Made by a program: the position numbers and the translations under genes
Source: Lentisphaeria bacterium UBA1791
GTDB lineage: Bacteria; Verrucomicrobiota; Lentisphaeria; Victivallales; Victivallaceae
Direction: 5' to 3'
Assembly: GCA_002314455.1 (NCBI GenBank)
Contig: DCFZ01000049.1
Span: 1-64,000 of the forward strand
DNA length: 64,000 bases
Shown: piece after piece, positions 58,949-64,000 of the stretch
How positions within the stretch are numbered: the stretch's first letter is position 1
Layout: every line of letters begins with the position of its first letter
Notes under the pieces: model-generated
The model's database searches: none
Told to the model about the DNA's origin: nothing
Seen by the model: the letters and a program-made list of their open reading frames with translations, nothing else

Positions 58949-61765
58949 TTGCGGCGTAAAAAAGTGAAACGATCTTATCTGTTTTTTCTGGCGGCGATCC
59001 TCACGTTGACCATCGGTTGCGGCAAAAAAGCCCGATCGAAGGCGGCGACGGCGTATGTTGATGCGTCAGGAAACGTGATCCATTGTGCCGCGACCGAGGA
59101 AGCGTTGCGCGCCGCGATCGAAACATCGCGCACGTCGGGCAAAAAGGAGATCGTCATTGCCGACGGCGTTCTGACGTTGTCGGCGCCGATTCTGCTGGAT
59201 GAGCGCGATTGTAATTTGACGGTGCGCGGCAGCGGCAACACGATCTTGTCGGGCGGCGTCGACGTAACGTTTCACGCCGTTGAAAACGAGAATTACTGGG
59301 CGGCGCAACTGCCGGATGGTCTGCCGGAGCCTTATCTGTTTTACGTTCCCGGTTCCGGCAGAAGAGAGCGCGCCGTCTTTCCCCGCAGCGACTGGCTGAA
59401 AAATCTCGACAACAGCGATCTCGTCTGGCTCGGCAAGCTCGACGGCGGATGGGATCGCCCCCCGACCCGCTACGAATTGACGCGCATGAGCGTCACGCCC
59501 GATGAATTGCCCGATTTCGAGCCGGCGGACGCCGACGTCGAGGTCGCGCAGAACCGCGAAGTTTCCGTTGTCCGCATTGCTTCATACGATCCCAATTTGT
59601 GGGAAATGACCTTTGCCGAACCCTTGACGCACCCGGTCGGCGCATCGGCGCGTCACGAATACCGCATCCACAACATCGAGCCGGGCATGGAACCGGGCAG
59701 GTGGCGGTTTCACCGCGCGACGCGCGAGATCTATTACTTCCCGCAAGCAAATGAGCAACTTTCCGATTTCCACGCCGTCGTCGCGGTAGTCGAGCCGTTG
59801 TTGACGATCCGGCACGGTGAAAACATCACGCTTGCCGATCTCACGTTTTTTGCCGCCAACGCCGATCTGCGCCGCCGCGGTGCGCAGACGGGCGAAACTT
59901 CGGGCAGGGCGCTCCCCGCCGTGGAAATTGCCAACAGCTGCAAGATCACGCTGTCGCGCGTCGCACTGCGCGACGTCGCCGGTACGGCGGTCGAAGTAAT
60001 CAAGAGTCGCGACGTCGCATTGAAATCGTGCACGATCGCCGATGTCGGCGATTACGGTGTATATGGCGCGGATGTGCAGAACTTAACGGTGTGCGACAGC
60101 AAATTGTATGAGATCGATCATACGGCGATTCGTGCGTCGGGGCAGGGCAATCAATTTTTCAACAACGAAATTTCGCAGATCAATTACAGCGGGATTTCCG
60201 CTTCCGGCGATGCGGAAATAAGGGGAAATCTCCTTTCCGGGACGATGCGGTTGCGCAACGACGGCGGCGCGATCGCGCTCACGGGCGGAAAGCATGCAAA
60301 AGTTTATGGCAACAAAGTCGTGGATCTGCCCGCTCTCGGTTTGCGCCACGCGATCCACATCGGCGAAACGACGGAATTTGCCGTGATTGAAAAAAATGAG
60401 TTTACAAGTTTTTTCCCCGTGATGGCAAACTGTGCGCGCGACGTCGTTTTGCGCGGGAATACCTTTACCTATCCCAAAGAGATGATCTTCGACCTCGTCA
60501 ATTCCGATCGCTTCACGTTGGAAAAAAACGTCATAAAGGCGCCCAAAATCATTTTCAGCGCGCCCGAGAACGCCTGGAAAAAATCGGACAATCTCATCGA
60601 AGGCGCCGTCGAGGAGCGGGTGAAGCCGCGCGGCTTTTTCTTCTTTTACGATGAAGAAAACACCTTGTGCTGTAAGCCTGAACTCAAGGGCAAACATATT
60701 GATCCGCTCAAGTGGCAACGCATCGTCTGCATGGGCGACAGCATCACCGCGGCGGGGCCGATGATCTATGAACTGCAACTTTATCTTGCGTGCAAATTCC
60801 CGCAACGCCACATCGAGGTTTTCAACGCGGGCGTCGCGGGCGAGACTGCCGCCTGCGGCTGGGAGCGCCTGGAAAAAGTGCTCGCGCTGAAGCCCGACGC
60901 AGTGATTCTTTCATACGGGATGAACGACGTCGGACGCTCGGATTACCGCGACTTGTGGCCCGAAAGCGTCGAGCAGGCGAAGCGGCGCGAACGCGGCATC
61001 GAAAGTTGTGAAACCTATCTAAAAAAAATCGTCGACAAATTGCAAGCTGACGGCGTCGACGTCGTCGTCCTGCCGCCTTTCCCCTACGACGAATACGGTA
61101 CGCGCCCCGAGCCCGACGACAATTTCGTTTTCTGCAACAGCGTCGCACTGGAAAAGATCGCGCTCTTTTGCCACGCAAGTTTCGGCGGGAAAATTCCGTT
61201 GCCGCTCACGCGTACGGCGCTTTGCCGGCTCTACGCGCATTACCCCGAATTGCGCATTGCGCCGGATCGGGTGCACCCCGACGAACGCGGCTACTGGCTG
61301 ATCGTCGACGAAATCGTCCACGAACTTTACGACCGCATCCCGGCAGAGGAGCCGCTGCCTTATCCGCTGACGGAAAAGATGGTGGAGTTTTCCCGTTTGC
61401 CGCCCGTTCCCGGCGTCGGCAAAAATGCGCAGTTGCATCCGTTGCGCTATCTGGGCAAAAACGGCGCCGTCGATGCGCCGACGCAGATTTTGCGGGAAAA
61501 AATGAAAAAACTTGCTGACGCCGAAGGAATCATCAATACGATGGCGTGGTTCGACCTGCAGGCGACGAGCCGCGGCATTGATCCCGCCGACTTTGTCCGG
61601 ACTGATGCGCGGCTGCAAACGCTTGCCCCCCGTTGGGGATTGGTCAAGACCTATGAAAAATACCGCATTTGGCGCACCCGGCGTGCGGAACTCGCCGCCG
61701 AAGCGGCAGAAGCACGCGCGGATTTTTTCCGCACGGTCGATGAATTGCACAAAAAGGAGAAGTGA
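58949..61765 (+). CDS. Lipoprotein fusing a right-handed beta-helix to an SGNH hydrolase
   Basis: Up to 938 residues. Start is TTG at 58949, or GTG at 58964 (MKRSYLFFLAAILTLTIGC), the latter a more typical lipoprotein start; neither has a clear ribosome-binding site. Lipobox LTIGC. Residues about 40-560: parallel beta-helix of the pectate-lyase/GH110-like type with repeating turns (VEIANSCKITLSRVALRDVAG, VIKSRDVALKSCTIADVGDYG, GGAIALTGGKHAKVYGNKV). Residues about 590-790: SGNH/GDSL esterase with Ser in MGDSITAAG (residue 598 from TTG), LSYGMNDVG, and DRVHPDERG (D773, H776). A helical tail follows. The combination suggests a surface enzyme that binds or cuts a polysaccharide and removes its ester groups. 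Confidence 0.82.
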   Translation: MRRKKVKRSYLFFLAAILTLTIGCGKKARSKAATAYVDASGNVIHCAATEEALRAAIETSRTSGKKEIVIADGVLTLSAPILLDERDCNLTVRGSGNTILSGGVDVTFHAVENENYWAAQLPDGLPEPYLFYVPGSGRRERAVFPRSDWLKNLDNSDLVWLGKLDGGWDRPPTRYELTRMSVTPDELPDFEPADADVEVAQNREVSVVRIASYDPNLWEMTFAEPLTHPVGASARHEYRIHNIEPGMEPGRWRFHRATREIYYFPQANEQLSDFHAVVAVVEPLLTIRHGENITLADLTFFAANADLRRRGAQTGETSGRALPAVEIANSCKITLSRVALRDVAGTAVEVIKSRDVALKSCTIADVGDYGVYGADVQNLTVCDSKLYEIDHTAIRASGQGNQFFNNEISQINYSGISASGDAEIRGNLLSGTMRLRNDGGAIALTGGKHAKVYGNKVVDLPALGLRHAIHIGETTEFAVIEKNEFTSFFPVMANCARDVVLRGNTFTYPKEMIFDLVNSDRFTLEKNVIKAPKIIFSAPENAWKKSDNLIEGAVEERVKPRGFFFFYDEENTLCCKPELKGKHIDPLKWQRIVCMGDSITAAGPMIYELQLYLACKFPQRHIEVFNAGVAGETAACGWERLEKVLALKPDAVILSYGMNDVGRSDYRDLWPESVEQAKRRERGIESCETYLKKIVDKLQADGVDVVVLPPFPYDEYGTRPEPDDNFVFCNSVALEKIALFCHASFGGKIPLPLTRTALCRLYAHYPELRIAPDRVHPDERGYWLIVDEIVHELYDRIPAEEPLPYPLTEKMVEFSRLPPVPGVGKNAQLHPLRYLGKNGAVDAPTQILREKMKKLADAEGIINTMAWFDLQATSRGIDPADFVRTDARLQTLAPRWGLVKTYEKYRIWRTRRAELAAEAAEARADFFRTVDELHKKEK

Positions 61766-61767
61766 TC

Positions 61768-62592
61768 TTGAAAATGTTGGAAAAAATCAACATCACGCCG
61801 TTTCAGCGCGGCGCATTGCCCTGTTTGCATATCGAGAACCGCTACGCGGACGCTGAAATTTCGCTCTACGGCGCTCACGTTCTCTCCTTTATTCCCAAGG
61901 GGGAAAGCGATCTCCTTTTTGTTTCGCGGCAGGCGGTCTTTCAGGAGGGCAAGGCGATCCGCGGCGGAATCCCCGTCTGCTGGCCGTGGTTCGGCCCCGC
62001 CGGAACGCCCGCGCACGGCGTCGCGCGCATCTCGATGTGGCAACTCGACGACGCTTTTCTTGAAGCGGACGCTTCCACGACGTTGCGATTGTCGCTCGAC
62101 CAACGCGATTTCTGCGGCCTGACCGCCCGCTTGCGCGTCAACGTCGGCAATGCGTTGACCGTCTCCTTGACGACGCACAATTGCGGGAGTCAGACGTATG
62201 AATTGTCGGAAGCGTTGCACACCTATTTTGCCGTCGGCGACATCGCGCAAACGGCGTTGCTCGGATTGGCGCCGGATGAGATTGCCGCACCGTTGCGCGA
62301 CGGCAGAATGACGTTTGAAGCCGAAACCGACCTTGTCGCGACGCCGGGCGATAAAATTCTCGTCATCGACGATCCTGTAAAAAAACGGAAAATTTGCATT
62401 GCACGCTTCAATTCCGGCTCCGTCGTCGTCTGGAATCCGTGGATCGACAAATCGGCGCGACTCGCCGACCTCGGCAACGAAGAATACCGTGAATTTCTCT
62501 GCGTCGAAACAGCAAACGTAAAAGCGCAGACAATTTTTCTCACCCCCGGCGCCGAACATACAGAAAGTATGCGGATTTCGCTTGCGTTGTGA
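61768..62592 (+). CDS. Hexose-6-phosphate mutarotase-like protein (YeaD family, aldose 1-epimerase superfamily)
   Basis: 274 residues from TTG at 61768, eight bases after GGAG. GTG at 61762 (overlapping the upstream stop) and ATG at 61774 are alternatives. Galactose-mutarotase beta-sandwich: YGAHVLSFIPKGESDLLFVS, RGGIPVCWPWFGP, ARISMWQLDDAFL, SEALHTYFAVGDI, VVWNPWIDKSARLADLG, and FLCVETANV with the catalytic Glu. His in EALHTYF is the second catalytic residue. YeaD proteins interconvert anomers of sugar-6-phosphates or free sugars. Sits between two SGNH-hydrolase genes and may process released sugar. Confidence 0.88.
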   Translation: MKMLEKINITPFQRGALPCLHIENRYADAEISLYGAHVLSFIPKGESDLLFVSRQAVFQEGKAIRGGIPVCWPWFGPAGTPAHGVARISMWQLDDAFLEADASTTLRLSLDQRDFCGLTARLRVNVGNALTVSLTTHNCGSQTYELSEALHTYFAVGDIAQTALLGLAPDEIAAPLRDGRMTFEAETDLVATPGDKILVIDDPVKKRKICIARFNSGSVVVWNPWIDKSARLADLGNEEYREFLCVETANVKAQTIFLTPGAEHTESMRISLAL

Positions 62593-62604
62593 TCGACTGC
62601 TTTA

Positions 62605-62632
62605 TTTGTAACTTCTGAAAAAGCAATATATT
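62605..62632 (+). promoter_or_regulatory. Candidate promoter of the AlgJ-like gene
   Basis: TTTGTA (62605-62610), 16 bases, TATATT (62627-62632), followed by an AT-rich stretch. The -35 box is weak. Confidence 0.4.
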
Positions 62633-62660
62633 ATAAAATTGTAAAATTGCAGGTAATCAG

Positions 62661-64000
62661 ATGAAATCGATTCCGGTCAAACTCTTTATATCGTTTATTT
62701 CTTTGTTCTTGAGCGCATTCTGTTGTTGTGCCGCGGAGTATATTTGGGGAAAAGCCGTACAGGTTTCCGCGCTTCCCGCCACCGCGCAAAATGCTTACCC
62801 CGACTGTAATTACACGGTCAAATTCAGCTATTACAGTAATCTGAAGAAAGATCAGGAAATATTGCTGGTCGTTCCCGGTTTCCGTCAGCGCAAAAACGTG
62901 CCTGGCAGCGACATTGCCGAGGGGGATTTTTTGCGCGTTCTGGTCATGGAGGAATCCGCGGCGGATGGAAGCGTCAAGTCGATCGAGATCGCCGACGACA
63001 TCGGCGCATACGATCTGGATACTTACTACGCTGTGTCGGTCGAAAAAGTGAAGAAAGACGAAGTGTATCTGCACCCCGTTTTTCTGCCGAATAGCGATGC
63101 GAAAATCGCAGAAACATCGATCAATGCGCCGCAACCGGACTCGGTGATGTTTGCGCGTGCCAAGGCGATGCAGGAAGATCTTGCCGTCATCCAAAAGAAA
63201 CTCGCAGCGTTGCCGCAAAACCGGGATTGGAAGTCGATTTTTGAATCGGCAAAAGCAAAAACGCAACTTCCCGTTGTAAAAGAAGGCGGAAAAGAATATT
63301 TCTTGATGGATACGCCCGAGGGATTCTTTTCGCTGTTGAAAGATGCGAAATTCCCCGACTATTTGAATGCGAAAGACAATTGTGCGGGGCTTATCGCACT
63401 GAACCAATATCTCAAATTTCATAACGTCAATCTTATCGTGGCATTTGTTCCCCGCTCGGACGTGATCGCCGCGCGCCGGATGTTTCCGGAAATGCGTGAC
63501 TTTGAGTCGCAGAAGCTGCTCGCCAAATGGCAGATGCTGTTGAGCAAAGACGTGGAGATCGTCGACGTGACCGATCAGATTTTAGCGCATCGCAATGGCA
63601 GCGAATTGCTTTTCTTTTATCCCGCCGGCGATCACCATCCGCATATTGGGACGATCAAAATTCTGGCGGAGGAATTGGAAAAGCGTTTGCAACGTTATCA
63701 TTTCCCGAAAAGCGGCGACAAATTTGAGCGCGATTGCATACCGTTTCCCAGTTATTCGCAGTTCGCCAAAAAACATATGGGGAACTTCCGGTGTAATCTG
63801 CAACTTTGCGCCAAGATGAACGCAAGGAAATACGAAGCCAAAGAAAACGGCAGTCCCGTACTTGTCGTTTCCAACAGTATGGGCAGTTACCCCGGGCACG
63901 CTTCGCTCGCCAACGAGCTTTCCGTGCGATGCGGTTTCCCTGTCGGCGCAAAGATCCGGACGGGCGGCGAGATCAACCGCTTTTTTATCAATGAGTTGTT
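62661..64000 (+). CDS. AlgJ/AlgX-like SGNH-type protein, incomplete at the window edge
   Basis: At least 446 residues; the frame is open to the end of the window. N-terminal hydrophobic signal/anchor KLFISFISLFLSAFCCCA. The region LIALNQYLKFHNVNLIVAFVPRSDV matches the SGNH fold of alginate O-acetyltransferases. AGDHHPHIGT gives the D-x-H pair (D324, H326), and SNSMGSYPGH supplies the Ser (S406). The order, D-x-H before Ser, is that of AlgJ/AlgX and not of ordinary GDSL esterases. Such proteins acetylate exopolysaccharides in the periplasm with an MBOAT partner, which is not seen in this window. It may alternatively be an esterase. Confidence 0.7.
   Translation, partial: MKSIPVKLFISFISLFLSAFCCCAAEYIWGKAVQVSALPATAQNAYPDCNYTVKFSYYSNLKKDQEILLVVPGFRQRKNVPGSDIAEGDFLRVLVMEESAADGSVKSIEIADDIGAYDLDTYYAVSVEKVKKDEVYLHPVFLPNSDAKIAETSINAPQPDSVMFARAKAMQEDLAVIQKKLAALPQNRDWKSIFESAKAKTQLPVVKEGGKEYFLMDTPEGFFSLLKDAKFPDYLNAKDNCAGLIALNQYLKFHNVNLIVAFVPRSDVIAARRMFPEMRDFESQKLLAKWQMLLSKDVEIVDVTDQILAHRNGSELLFFYPAGDHHPHIGTIKILAEELEKRLQRYHFPKSGDKFERDCIPFPSYSQFAKKHMGNFRCNLQLCAKMNARKYEAKENGSPVLVVSNSMGSYPGHASLANELSVRCGFPVGAKIRTGGEINRFFINEL

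Overview
The window is a bacterial chromosome segment with ordinary housekeeping genes around a large surface-polysaccharide locus. Several features suggest a Gram-negative anaerobe of the PVC group, most plausibly Lentisphaerota (Victivallis-like): a full-length pyruvate:ferredoxin oxidoreductase, secreted lipoproteins, large exported carbohydrate-active proteins of no familiar family, a PocR-type AraC regulator, and DUF374 acyltransferase. This taxonomic call is inference from gene content; no rRNA or tRNA gene was seen. No CRISPR array, insertion sequence or prophage was seen. Layout: 0-2.9 kb holds a tandem-repeat polysaccharide deacetylase, an HD phosphohydrolase and a GcvH-like protein whose lipoyl-lysine position is Asp. 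From 2.9 to 26.3 kb, all on the minus strand, lies an exopolysaccharide/O-antigen locus: rfbBACD for dTDP-L-rhamnose, a nucleotidyltransferase-like protein, alanine racemase, six GT-B and two GT-A glycosyltransferases, a GT-D-like protein, three hexapeptide acyltransferases, a pyruvyl transferase paired with an FrhB-like iron-sulfur protein, a Wzy-like polymerase, a Wzx-like flippase, and a GT-C membrane glycosyltransferase split by one in-frame TAA. Promoters I can read divide it into about four transcription units. Divergent from it at 26.4 kb is the probable initiating enzyme, a WecA-type phosphoglycosyl transferase fused to a PglF/CapD-like membrane and Rossmann segment. From 28.4 to 31.4 kb is a minus-strand panB-ftsQ-like-purD operon. 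From 31.5 to 35 kb are rnr, nth and a DUF374 acyltransferase. From 34.8 to 37 kb a PocR-AraC regulator is divergent from an N-acetylhexosamine-kinase-like gene. From 37.3 to 42.2 kb are a secreted lipoprotein with a glycosidase-like layout, a K+(Na+)/H+ antiporter and galE. From 42.4 to 51.4 kb are a small secreted protein, gyrA (Met at position 83), then the translationally coupled folP-cdaA-cdaR (c-di-AMP synthesis), a PpiD/SurA-like membrane chaperone, a NifU-type scaffold and rpsD. From 51.5 to 55 kb is the pyruvate:ferredoxin oxidoreductase. From 55.3 kb to the window end is a plus-strand accessory cluster: an exported GATase1-like plus barrel protein, an unknown cytoplasmic protein, a beta-helix/SGNH-hydrolase lipoprotein, a hexose mutarotase and an AlgJ-like SGNH protein that runs off the edge. 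How the parts fit: WecA-like, glycosyltransferases, Wzx and Wzy form a recognisable lipid-linked polysaccharide pathway, supplied by RfbABCD and GalE and decorated by acyl and pyruvyl transferases. The 55-64 kb cluster looks like a machine for modifying or breaking down an external glycan, but its substrate cannot be read from sequence. The most unusual items are the lysine-less GcvH, gyrase Met83, the single stop in the GT-C gene, a 35-nt hairpin found exactly twice and both times between convergent genes, a hairpin-rich unexplained element at 36.94-37.26 kb, and the beta-helix/SGNH fusion.
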